Assembly (NCBI GenBank): GCA_021323555.1
Contig: JAJONP010000053.1
Location: forward strand, 1 to 13,181
Source: Gammaproteobacteria bacterium
GTDB taxonomy: Bacteria; Pseudomonadota; Gammaproteobacteria; DSM-16500
Direction of reading: 5' to 3'
DNA: 13,181 nucleotides
Part shown: in pieces, positions 1 through 5,954 of the stretch
Numbering within the stretch: position 1 is the stretch's first letter
How the letters are laid out: every line of letters begins with the position of its first letter
Position numbers and translations under genes: made by a program
The notes under the pieces: generated by a model
Database searches by the model: none
The model's input: the letters and a program-made list of their open reading frames with translations, nothing else
What the model was told of the DNA's origin: nothing

Positions 1-2
1 AT

Positions 3-191
3 AAAGTAAGCAAAAAGATCGTAGAGTAATTTAATAGCGTATTAAATTCACTCTATGAACAAGCAGCTGCATATCCTCCTGAGTCTCTATCAATTGAAAT
101 ATATGGAAAACTATCAACACTATTTTTAACCTATGGAAAATTAGCAGAACTTGCTTTTGCTAAAATTAAGTTTATAGATTTTTTCCAACGA
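3..191 (+). other. Coding-like frame upstream of the first ORF, broken by TAA at 27-29
   Basis: The frame of the ORF at 192-989 stays open upstream to position 30. It reads as plausible protein there (for example NSLYEQAAAYPPESLSIEIY), with no ATG, GTG or TTG codon. It is cut by one TAA at 27-29, and the same frame is open again from position 3 to 26 (KVSKKIVE). I see no ribosome-binding site before the ATG at 192. The simplest reading is a longer gene entering from the left with one nonsense codon (GAA or CAA to TAA). An alternative is that the first 29 bases are non-coding. Confidence 0.45.
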
Positions 192-989
192 ATGAGACAG
201 GCAGTGGAAGATAGCATACCTAAAATACAAATTGCGCAAGAATCTCAGCCATTTTATAAAGATGATTCTTCAGCATTCCGTTATTCACAAATTGCATTAC
301 CTTTATTATTTTTGCCTGCTCAGCCACTTGATAAGCATTCTGCTTATGAACTGCCATTATCCCTAATTCATACGCTTGGAAATGGTACTGCAGCAGAAGC
401 AAGGGTTAGTAATAAGATTGAGATAGAATTTCAACAAAAGGAAAAGCCTTCTGCTATCAAGCTTCCTCAAAATTTAAGAACTTCTATTGATGGGCATTTA
501 ATGCTTGGTGCGGTATTGTTACACTTGGCAAGTCAATCGGTAACTTGGTTTAAACATAGGTGGTGGCAAACTCCTATTAAAAAAACTTCACCGGATTTGC
601 TTGTTGGCGCACCTTTATTGCATGAAAAATTGTTCAACTGTCGGCAGAGGCTTTTAGCTTTAGAATGCCAGCTGGAAGAAATCCAATTTAACCATTTAGT
701 ACCAGATGAAGAAAGTCGTTGGTTGATTGAAGATACCCTACAACCACTACAGGCAAAGTTATTAAAATTTAAGCTAGACGCGACGACAACACAGCTAATA
801 GATTTTGAATTAGATATTGAGGCATTAGAGAATGCTATAAAGGAAATTCATGATGCACACCATGAAAAATTGTTGCAGCAGTCGATGGCTTCTGCGCGCC
901 AGAAGGTCAACTTTTTCTCATCACAGTCCGCCGTGAAAGCTGACGTAAACTATGCAATGCTTGCTGGAGGATTGCAGCTACAACCCTAA
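192..989 (+). CDS. Unrecognised protein, probably the C-terminal part of an interrupted larger gene
   Basis: The frame encodes 265 residues from ATG 192. I do not recognise a family. The protein looks soluble: no signal peptide and no convincing membrane helix. The second half (about residues 140-240) is rich in Leu, Glu and Lys with heptad-like spacing, suggesting long helices or a coiled coil. ATG 192 is only the first Met in the frame; it has no Shine-Dalgarno sequence and the coding-like frame runs back to position 30. The true N-terminus is therefore probably upstream and the gene may be a pseudogene. It converges on the carbonic anhydrase gene, with a weak ctttgg/ccaaag inverted repeat (about 991-996 and 1034-1039) near the junction. 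Confidence 0.55.
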   Translation: MRQAVEDSIPKIQIAQESQPFYKDDSSAFRYSQIALPLLFLPAQPLDKHSAYELPLSLIHTLGNGTAAEARVSNKIEIEFQQKEKPSAIKLPQNLRTSIDGHLMLGAVLLHLASQSVTWFKHRWWQTPIKKTSPDLLVGAPLLHEKLFNCRQRLLALECQLEEIQFNHLVPDEESRWLIEDTLQPLQAKLLKFKLDATTTQLIDFELDIEALENAIKEIHDAHHEKLLQQSMASARQKVNFFSSQSAVKADVNYAMLAGGLQLQP

Positions 990-1019
990 TCTTTGGGAGT
1001 ATAGCTGCTTTAACCAGTG

Positions 1020-1643
1020 TTACAAGGAAGAAGCCAAAGGCTGATACTGTTTTGCCTCGTTTGAATAAACCAATATCTCACCTTTTTCAATATCAAAAAA
1101 CCATTGGTGAATTTGGAGTTGGTTTTGGAGTTGGTTTTGCATCACCCGGGATTTAATCCAAGGAAAAGTTAAACAATTTTGATAAGAATGGAGGAGGGCA
1201 TGCTCAGCAACTTTATTCACATCCTGACCACAAGCATGATGATTAATGAGTGAAACCCAGCGGCTGATAAAATCATTTTGTGTTAAGTTTTCGCCATGGA
1301 TTAAAGCATCAATACCACCGCACTGACTGTGGCCTAAGATAATCAAATGTTTTACATTTAAATAACAGATGCCAAATTCTAAAGCAGCACTGGTACCATG
1401 ATGACCTTCATCTGCTTCATAAGGCGGAATAATATTCGCGACATTTCTCACGATAAATAAATCGCCCGGATCACATTGCAAAATTAAAGAAGGGTCCACA
1501 CGCGAATCACAACAAGCTACCACCATAATTTCTGGCTTTTGCCCATCATGCGCAAGATGCTGCATCACTGAATGATCGCCAGTTGCGTATTTTTCACGGA
1601 AAGTAAAATATCCGTGAATGATTTTTTTAAAAGACTTTTCCAT
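1020..1643 (-). CDS. Beta-class carbonic anhydrase
   Basis: This 207-residue protein is predicted to interconvert CO2 and bicarbonate in the cytoplasm using one zinc ion. The family signatures are complete: ACCDSRV gives zinc ligand Cys44 and the Asp46/Arg48 dyad, and GHSQCGG gives ligands His105 and Cys108. The spacing matches E. coli Can (Cys42, Asp44, His98, Cys101), and the length is near the usual 200-220. The N-terminal helix FREKYA and the segment FIVRNVANIIPP are also typical. Near the C-terminus an NQLQ tetrapeptide occurs twice in tandem, encoded by a 12-bp direct repeat. The gene starts 3 bases after the stop of the small membrane protein gene, so the two are probably co-transcribed. 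Confidence 0.95.
   Translation of the reverse strand: MEKSFKKIIHGYFTFREKYATGDHSVMQHLAHDGQKPEIMVVACCDSRVDPSLILQCDPGDLFIVRNVANIIPPYEADEGHHGTSAALEFGICYLNVKHLIILGHSQCGGIDALIHGENLTQNDFISRWVSLINHHACGQDVNKVAEHALLHSYQNCLTFPWIKSRVMQNQLQNQLQIHQWFFDIEKGEILVYSNEAKQYQPLASSL
1112..1135 (+). repeat. 12-bp perfect tandem repeat inside the carbonic anhydrase gene
   Basis: The unit tttggagttggt occurs twice without interruption (1112-1123 and 1124-1135). On the coding strand it gives NQLQNQLQ just before the IHQWFFDIEKGE segment, where relatives normally have one turn of this length. It is in frame, so the gene stays open. It looks like a small slippage duplication in a tolerant surface region. Confidence 0.85.
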
Positions 1644-1646
1644 TTT

Positions 1647-1868
1647 TTATAGTGGATAAAATTTATTAAGTATAAAAGGTAAAAAAGTTAAGCCTAATCC
1701 CCAAAGCAATAAAGGCCATACATTGCTAATGAGATAAGGATATAGCATTAAAGCAATTCCTGATAGCGTAAAATAAAGATTGTTCTTTTTACCATAATAA
1801 AAATATCCTATTCCTATGACGCTAAATATCAGCGTTAAAAAAAATGTGGTAGGCGAAAAATCAAACAT
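1647..1868 (-). CDS. Small two-helix inner-membrane protein
   Basis: This 73-residue hydrophobic protein has a first membrane helix at about residues 7-24 (TFFLTLIFSVIGIGYFYYG) and a second hydrophobic region at about 33-68. A YGKK motif sits between them on the probable cytoplasmic side. Short proteins with this SPTxxFL...GIGYFxYGKK...ALMLYPY layout are common in gammaproteobacteria, but I know no established function. It is the first gene of a two-gene unit, with carbonic anhydrase 3 bases downstream. No good Shine-Dalgarno sequence precedes the ATG. A role linked to carbonic anhydrase is only suggested by this pairing. Confidence 0.75.
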   Translation of the reverse strand: MFDFSPTTFFLTLIFSVIGIGYFYYGKKNNLYFTLSGIALMLYPYLISNVWPLLLWGLGLTFLPFILNKFYPL

Positions 1869-1903
1869 GGTAAGTTTTTATCTGATCAGCATATATATTC
1901 ATC

Positions 1904-1972
1904 ACTGTTTTGAAGTTCTGGCTAGGCATAAACGAAATCCAACGATAGCCTTTCCTGAACTTCAAAAGTCAG
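1904..1972. repeat. Long imperfect inverted repeat between minus-strand genes
   Basis: The outer arms ttttgaagttc (1908-1918) and gaacttcaaaa (1956-1966) pair over 11 bp. Flanking actg and cagt extend the stem after a 2-base bulge. The inner arms ggcta (1920-1924) and tagcc (1946-1950) pair as well, leaving a 21-base loop. It lies between the lipoprotein stop and the membrane-protein start, both minus strand. It could end lipoprotein transcription, although no clear T-run follows, or be a remnant of a palindromic repeat element. Confidence 0.6.
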
Positions 1973-1978
1973 TTAACC

Positions 1979-2368
1979 TTAACTATGGAAATCTGATTGT
2001 TTAGGCAAAATTTTTACAGGGCAACGATAAGCTTCCCCAGTGGTAAATTGCTGATTTAACGTTGCCGGTTGGCCTTCTTTGTTTTTACTATAACTTTCTG
2101 TTTCGTGTGTTACTGCAATAAGGTTCGCGCCTAATTTTTGCGCTTGATTTTTTAATTCAATGACTTCACGTTTATCCATGTCATCATCAGAAGCATAAGC
2201 ATAAGTCACACCATTGATATCATCGCTACGCAGTGAACCTAAATATTGGCAAGCGCTCGGAGCTGCTTGCTTGGTAATCACAATTTTGTCTGCGCCAGGA
2301 TTAATGCTTGTCAATGAAGTACAACCAGTTAACCCCGCCAATAAAGTTAAAAGCAATGTTCTTCTCAT
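1979..2368 (-). CDS. Outer-membrane-type lipoprotein, DUF4156-like
   Basis: The protein has 129 residues. The N-terminus is a lipoprotein signal: positive MRR, a hydrophobic core and lipobox LTGC with lipidated Cys16, followed by Thr and Ser. That combination favours sorting to the outer membrane. The rest matches small DUF4156 lipoproteins: a CQYLGS segment, a polar DDxxxKREVIELKNQAQKLGAN helix, a LIAVTHET strand and a late YRCPV. Cys40 and Cys115 could form a disulfide. Its function is unknown. A good sigma-70 promoter lies upstream at 2407-2435. The Shine-Dalgarno sequence is weak (AGAAAGAA before the ATG). Confidence 0.85.
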   Translation of the reverse strand: MRRTLLLTLLAGLTGCTSLTSINPGADKIVITKQAAPSACQYLGSLRSDDINGVTYAYASDDDMDKREVIELKNQAQKLGANLIAVTHETESYSKNKEGQPATLNQQFTTGEAYRCPVKILPKQSDFHS

Positions 2369-2406
2369 CGTTTTTTCTTTCTGAATATACTTTAAAAGTT
2401 GATGAC

Positions 2407-2435
2407 ATCATAGAGTCTTTAGCATAATTAATCAA
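2407..2435 (-). promoter_or_regulatory. Sigma-70 promoter for the lipoprotein gene
   Basis: On the minus strand, TTGATT (2430-2435) and TATGAT (2407-2412) are separated by exactly 17 bases. The -10 box matches the consensus at 5 of 6 positions and the -35 at 4 of 6. Transcription would start near 2400 and leave a leader of about 30 bases before the ATG at 2368. Confidence 0.6.
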
Positions 2436-2520
2436 GTCGATAAATAAATATGAAAATTTAATAACATAATGGCGGCTTGTATCTAAAAACGCTTCAGCTT
2501 TCTTTTCTATGCTAAAGCGA

Positions 2521-2526
2521 TATAAT
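2521..2526 (+). promoter_or_regulatory. Perfect TATAAT -10 box upstream of the DUF2061 gene
   Basis: A perfect TATAAT hexamer lies 27 bases before the ATG at 2553, giving a leader of about 20 bases. The -35 region (about 2498-2503) is T-rich with no good TTGACA match, so the assignment rests on the -10 box and its position. Confidence 0.4.
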
Positions 2527-2552
2527 AGCCAATCCTAAGACGAGAATGTTTT

Positions 2553-2780
2553 ATGTTTATTGAGAAAAAACAACGAAGTTTTCTTAAGGCGCTAAGTTGG
2601 CGGGTATTAGCTACGCTCACTACTTTTATTATTTCTTTTTTTATTACTGGCAGCATACTTTTTGCTTCCTCAATTAGCGTGATAGAATTTTTTGGCAAAA
2701 TGCTACTTTACTATATCCATGAAAGAGCATGGGAAAAAGTTGCTTATGGCAAAGTGGCTTCAGAGAACGTTATAGGTTAA
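2553..2780 (+). CDS. DUF2061-family small membrane protein
   Basis: This 75-residue protein has the hallmark DUF2061 layout. A basic N-terminus with KALSWRVLATLTTF leads into a first membrane helix (about residues 18-38), followed by a second helix (about 42-56) and the near-invariant KMLLYYIHERAWEKV motif. Members are small inner-membrane proteins of unknown biochemical role. In some bacteria the domain is found with sulfate-assimilation genes; that is recalled family background, and here the cys genes are about 5 kb away, so I do not infer a link. The gene stands alone and is followed by a strong hairpin at 2829-2864. Confidence 0.9.
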   Translation: MFIEKKQRSFLKALSWRVLATLTTFIISFFITGSILFASSISVIEFFGKMLLYYIHERAWEKVAYGKVASENVIG

Positions 2781-2828
2781 AGTGATAGATTAATCTCATT
2801 TAGAGAAATCGCTTATCAATCAAGAAAG

Positions 2829-2864
2829 AATTGCCTATTAAGAACGGCTCCTTAATAGGCAATT
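2829..2864. terminator. Bidirectional terminator-like hairpin
   Basis: Perfect 14-bp arms aattgcctattaag (2829-2842) and cttaataggcaatt (2851-2864) enclose an 8-base loop. It lies between the convergent DUF2061 gene and the gene at 2920-3438, the right place for a shared terminator. The T-tract on the plus side is short and broken (aagttttaaag); on the minus side ttctttcttg follows. Confidence 0.7.
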
Positions 2865-2899
2865 AAGTTTTAAAGTTTAGTTTGTATACCACAAACCCA

Positions 2900-2913
2900 T
2901 GCTTTTAAAAGCA
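2900..2913 (-). terminator. Perfect palindrome just after the minus-strand gene
   Basis: The sequence tgcttttaaaagca is a perfect 14-bp palindrome 6 bases beyond the stop codon of the minus-strand gene. It has no spare loop and no T-run, so it may be only an accessory element to the stronger hairpin at 2829-2864. Confidence 0.3.
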
Positions 2914-2919
2914 CGACTT

Positions 2920-3438
2920 TTATTTTTCAAAGACAAGTACATCAGAGGCTTCATTTGTTTCCAAGCCCCACGCCTTTAGTTTATCTTTAACATCAAAAGC
3001 CTCTTCGGAAGTAAGAAAAATTTTTACTTTAGCCTTTCTAGCCTTATCAATCGCCTTTCTAAAAGCAGCTTCATCTTTGCTTTTTAAAAGCGTTTCTTTG
3101 AGATTGGAAGAAAAGTTTTCTTTATCTTTAAAGGCCATTAAACTCTTAGTGCTTGGCTTCCATACTGCAGATGTCAATGAAGGTCCTACTGGGCTATTAA
3201 GGGGCTCGCACTGCACTATGCACACTTTCTGACCAGTATTATTTGTTGCGGTATTAAATCCACAGCCAGTATTAAGACACTTCTTCTCAACAACTTTACC
3301 ATTGATAGAACAGGCAGAGAGATGTGAAGGTTGATGGCATTGTAGATTAGTAGCTGCATTAGCCAACCTACCCGCACCTAATAAACACACAAGTAGTAAA
3401 AGATTTGTCCGTGATTGTTGCATAATTTGGTTTTCCAT
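2920..3438 (-). CDS. Secreted six-cysteine protein, divergent relative of the downstream tandem family
   Basis: The protein has 172 residues. The N-terminus is a Sec signal peptide (about residues 10-28, cleavage likely after ANA). The mature part has a cysteine-rich segment with Cys34, 43, 54, 59, 73 and 77, an even number that could make three disulfides in the periplasm or outside. The C-terminal half is a charged helical block (LKETLLKSKDEAAFRKAIDK onward, then KVKIFLTSEE) that aligns by eye with the LL..R..FI..L..AEKAGGI.LTE block of the three proteins at 5100-7478. I infer distant homology. It contains no tyrosine at all, unlike those three. Start choice is uncertain: Met6 (ATG 3423-3421) is an alternative. 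It is divergently oriented to the sulfotransferase gene. Confidence 0.75.
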   Translation of the reverse strand: MENQIMQQSRTNLLLLVCLLGAGRLANAATNLQCHQPSHLSACSINGKVVEKKCLNTGCGFNTATNNTGQKVCIVQCEPLNSPVGPSLTSAVWKPSTKSLMAFKDKENFSSNLKETLLKSKDEAAFRKAIDKARKAKVKIFLTSEEAFDVKDKLKAWGLETNEASDVLVFEK

Positions 3439-3561
3439 TTACTAATAGGTAAGAACAAATTTAACGGATTTAATAAGAAAAATCAAGAAAAATTTACGGA
3501 TGCAGCAAACATTAATAATGTTTAATAAAATCCTCAATAGCACAATATATATTTTTCTGCC

Positions 3562-3590
3562 TTGACAAAGAAATCTTTTATCGCCATTAT
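3562..3590 (+). promoter_or_regulatory. Sigma-70 promoter for the sulfotransferase gene
   Basis: A perfect TTGACA (3562-3567) is followed after 17 bases by CATTAT (3585-3590), 4 of 6 matches to TATAAT. Transcription would begin near 3597, leaving about 27 bases of leader before ATG 3624. This is the best promoter I see upstream of the sulfotransferase-to-cysC block. Confidence 0.6.
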
Positions 3591-3623
3591 TCTTGCTTCA
3601 ATTTTGAGTATCTACAGGCGTTT

Positions 3624-5021
3624 ATGGACACTTCTACTGTTAAATTAAAACCGATGATTTTTATTATGTCTCCGCCGCATTCAGGCTCTACTTTGCTGCG
3701 GAACATGTTGGCACAACATCCTAAACTTTTTAGCCCGCCAGAACTTTATCTTTTATCATTCACCACCATGGGGGAGCGGCATAAAGCTTTTTGGGATCGG
3801 ATTTGGTTATTAAAAGGTTTAATTCAAACTTTCCAAGAAATTTATGACATTGATTACGACACAGCCGCTGCCATGATTAAACAAATGGAGGAACAAGATC
3901 TTCCTACGGTATTAGTCTACGCAATGATTCAAGCCAAAATTGGCGATCGTATTTTAGTGGATAAATCACCAATGAATGCTGGGGATTTTACGAATCTTGC
4001 CGTAACCATGGAAGCTTTTAATCGCCCTTTATTGATTCATTTATATCGCCATCCTTTATCGGGTATTAATACTTACATGCGTCGACCAGACCAAATCCAA
4101 AAATTGAGTAAACCTGAAGAAGAAGTCACGCATGATGAATGGTGTGCTATTCAGCGGGCAGGGGAGAATACCTGGCTAGGCTCGCATATTTCTATGTTAG
4201 TCTTTAAGCAACACCACCCAGAACATTATTACCCAATGCAATATGAAGCTTTGGTCAAGCATCCTGAAAAAAGCATGGAAGATTTTTGTAAATTTGCTGG
4301 CTTAGATTTTGATGTCAAAATGCTAAATCCTTATGGCAATGTGGATCGAGCTAAAATGCAGCGTGCAACGCCTAAAGAATTCCCGATGGGGGACCCCGAT
4401 TTTTATAAACATGAATCGGTCGATGCAGATTTAGCCAATCGTTGGAAAGAAGTCAATCTCCCTCAGGCAGTTGATAAATCTACCCAAATGCTTGCGGGCT
4501 ATTTTGGCTATCATTTTCCTAAAAATTATGTACGCCATACAGATCACATGTTGAAGCGTTTAAGCAAACAAAAAGAAATTGAAACCGGCGTGAAAATTAA
4601 GCCGCCTAAACTAAAATATTACCCTGTTAAAGTTGGGGAAAAAACTGTTCAAGTTCCTGCATTTTCTGCTAAAGAAGCTAAAATACTACTAACCAGTATG
4701 TTACAAGATGCAACAAAATTATCAGAAGAAAAAGCACTGTTAGAAATGTTAGGCAGCCTGCGCAAAAAAGCAGCATTAAAACAATTTAAATTAGCACGCG
4801 AAGCAAAAGTGGATCAAATACCAGACATTGAAACAGAAAATGCTAGCGTTAAGCGCTATCAAACCCTAGTGCAAGGGCAAACGCTTTGCGTACAAGGTTT
4901 AGATCAATCTGGCCAAGTTGTCGCACAAAGAACCTTGCATGGTGGAAAGCCCATCATATCATTGCCAGCACAAAATGCTGAGGGAGTTTCTCCTTTGACA
5001 ATGATCATGAGAAATGGCTAG
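3624..5021 (+). CDS. PAPS-dependent sulfotransferase (Sulfotransfer_3 type) with a C-terminal extension
   Basis: This 465-residue protein is predicted to move a sulfuryl group from PAPS to an acceptor. The 5'-phosphosulfate loop is SPPHSGSTLLR (residues 16-26). PPELYLLSF (38-46), DKSP (113-116) and IHLYRHPLSGINTYM (138-152, with Arg142 and Thr150 placed to hold the 3'-phosphate) are family hallmarks. The closest style I know is the free-standing and polyketide-associated bacterial sulfotransferases (PPELxLLPFxTMxER). The catalytic domain seems to end near residue 305. About 160 further residues form a charged helical extension I do not recognise. There is no signal peptide, so it should act in the cytoplasm. 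The acceptor is unknown; nearby cysD, cysN and cysC supply the donor. The last 25 codons recur as decayed copies downstream. Confidence 0.9.
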   Translation: MDTSTVKLKPMIFIMSPPHSGSTLLRNMLAQHPKLFSPPELYLLSFTTMGERHKAFWDRIWLLKGLIQTFQEIYDIDYDTAAAMIKQMEEQDLPTVLVYAMIQAKIGDRILVDKSPMNAGDFTNLAVTMEAFNRPLLIHLYRHPLSGINTYMRRPDQIQKLSKPEEEVTHDEWCAIQRAGENTWLGSHISMLVFKQHHPEHYYPMQYEALVKHPEKSMEDFCKFAGLDFDVKMLNPYGNVDRAKMQRATPKEFPMGDPDFYKHESVDADLANRWKEVNLPQAVDKSTQMLAGYFGYHFPKNYVRHTDHMLKRLSKQKEIETGVKIKPPKLKYYPVKVGEKTVQVPAFSAKEAKILLTSMLQDATKLSEEKALLEMLGSLRKKAALKQFKLAREAKVDQIPDIETENASVKRYQTLVQGQTLCVQGLDQSGQVVAQRTLHGGKPIISLPAQNAEGVSPLTMIMRNG

Positions 5022-5039
5022 CCAAGATAAAAAGGCTAG
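5018..5039 (+). terminator. Weak stem-loop at the sulfotransferase stop codon
   Basis: Arms ctagcc (5018-5023) and ggctag (5034-5039) enclose a 10-base A-rich loop and are followed by TTTAATT. The first arm contains the stop codon. The structure recurs at the same place in units 2 (with one stem mismatch) and 3 (perfect). It may be a partial terminator that lowers read-through from the sulfotransferase gene into the paralogs. Confidence 0.4.
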
Positions 5040-5070
5040 TTTAATTAAGAAGCTTTTGTTAAACTTAATG

Positions 5071-5080
5071 CTGTTAACAG
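5071..5080 (+). promoter_or_regulatory. Conserved palindrome ctgttaacag upstream of each secreted paralog
   Basis: A perfect 10-bp palindrome lies 19 bases before the start codon. It is unchanged in all three units (5071-5080, 5926-5935, 6895-6904), next to an equally conserved ttgttaaacttaatg. It could be an operator or part of a leader structure. I see no convincing -10/-35 pair at a usable distance, so these genes may depend on upstream transcription. Confidence 0.35.
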
Positions 5081-5099
5081 ATACGTAAGGATGGTGTTT

Positions 5100-5666
5100 A
5101 TGGAAAAATCAACTGGGATTAAAATCAGTAGCGTGTTCTTAACTGCTTTGGCATTATTGAATTTTAGAGCAGCAGTTGCTAACAGCGTTATCTGTCCCCA
5201 GTCATATACTGGTACCTCATGCAAGAGGTATTGTAGTTCTCATATTCAGGGACATGCTACCAATATCCAACTGTTTGTTCAAAATCATGGTGGGTACGGG
5301 TGCCATTATTCTCTTGTGCCGTCTCCTAGTGGAGCGACTGCAATGTCTAACACAAACCATCCTTGGCAAGGCAAAAGGCCAGTCAGTGCCTCTGTGTCGC
5401 CGGTGGCAAAAAAGCTTCTTGCAGCAAGGGACCGAGGAGAGTTTATCGCCAAGTTAGAAGATGCAGAGAAAGCAGGTGGGATACAGCTAACAGAAGCTAG
5501 GTATGACCAATTAAAAGCTAAATCCACCAAGTTTAAAATGATCCTTCCTAAAGCTACTTGGATGATGATAAAAAACCAGCGCATGGCCGTAATCACCGCA
5601 GACGCAATCCGAACTTCTCTTACTTCTGACCATAGTAGAGAGGCCGACTATCAAGAAAAAAGATAA
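5100..5666 (+). CDS. Secreted cysteine-rich paralog 1 of the tandem family
   Basis: I use ATG 5100 because AAGGA (5087-5091) lies 8 bases upstream; the in-frame ATG at 5091 overlaps that site and cannot use it. The 188-residue product has a Sec signal peptide ending AAVA27. The mature N-terminal part has Cys32, 41, 45 and 68 (spacing 8, 3, 22) and several tyrosines. The linker is Ser/Pro-rich. The C-terminal block (about residues 101-140, VAKKLLAARDRGEFIAKLED then AEKAGGIQLTE) is shared by the family. It contains six mature tyrosines, one in an acidic context near the C-terminus (EADYQEK, Tyr184). I know no named family. Two disulfides are plausible after export. Confidence 0.8.
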   Translation: MEKSTGIKISSVFLTALALLNFRAAVANSVICPQSYTGTSCKRYCSSHIQGHATNIQLFVQNHGGYGCHYSLVPSPSGATAMSNTNHPWQGKRPVSASVSPVAKKLLAARDRGEFIAKLEDAEKAGGIQLTEARYDQLKAKSTKFKMILPKATWMMIKNQRMAVITADAIRTSLTSDHSREADYQEKR

Positions 5667-5673
5667 CCTAGCG

Positions 5674-5717
5674 CTGCTATCTTTAAAGGTTAAAATTTTT
5701 TTATTTAACGATAGCAG
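5674..5717. repeat. Inverted repeat after paralog 1
   Basis: Arms ctgctatc (5674-5681) and gatagcag (5710-5717) pair perfectly over 8 bp. A nested gttaaa/tttaac pair encloses a T-run, all just past the stop of paralog 1. It is a possible terminator with an unusual T-rich loop, but there is no T-run after the stem. Confidence 0.4.
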
Positions 5718-5798
5718 GCTTCCGCTTCAAATTTTAATCATCATAGAAAATTCAGCATCGAACACTTTTTGGTCTTGCTTAACCATCAAACATTTTAT

Positions 5799-5876
5799 GG
5801 CAAACCGCTCATACCATTATCAGCACAAGGCAAAGAAGGTCTTTCTCCTTTGGCCATGATTATGAAAAATGGCTAG
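5799..5876 (+). pseudogene. Decayed copy of the last 25 codons of the sulfotransferase gene (unit 2)
   Basis: Read from GGC 5799, the segment gives GKPLIPLSAQ...SPLAMIMKNG and a TAG stop. The intact gene ends GKPIISLPAQ...SPLTMIMRNG and TAG. Length, stop codon and the stem-loop after it are all preserved. There is no start codon or ribosome-binding site, so it is a duplication scar rather than a gene. Confidence 0.9.
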
Positions 5877-5954
5877 CCAAAGTAAAAAGACTAGTTTAAT
5901 TAAGAAGCTTTTGTTAAACTTAATGCTGTTAACAGATACATAAGGATGGTGTTT

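Larger units (their letters stand above)
4941..5798 (+). repeat. Tandem unit 1: sulfotransferase 3' end, secreted paralog 1, spacer
   Basis: This is the first of three head-to-tail units. It begins in the sulfotransferase gene at the GGT after cttgcat (about 4941), runs through the stop, a conserved intergenic segment and paralog 1, and ends at an ATGG motif at 5797-5800. Here the sulfotransferase tail is part of the intact gene, so this unit keeps the ancestral left junction. Confidence 0.8.

Noticed and set aside
1816..2004. Plus-strand frame of 62 codons
   Set aside because: It overlaps the small membrane-protein gene and the long inverted repeat, has no recognisable protein features and no good start signal; it is a shadow frame.
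2507..2698. Minus-strand frame opposite the DUF2061 gene
   Set aside because: It is a shadow of a well-supported gene on the plus strand.
5091..5099. ATG at 5091 (and 5946, 6915) as the start of the secreted paralogs
   Set aside because: The AAGGA ribosome-binding site overlaps this ATG; it is correctly spaced only for the ATG nine bases later.
5176..5596. Open frames on both strands inside paralog 1
   Set aside because: They are alternative frames of a gene supported by its signal peptide, ribosome-binding site and paralogs; they are not conserved in the sister copies.
5799..5876. Remnant of the sulfotransferase tail as a small expressed peptide
   Set aside because: There is no start codon in frame and no ribosome-binding site; collinearity with the sulfotransferase C-terminus explains it as a duplication scar.
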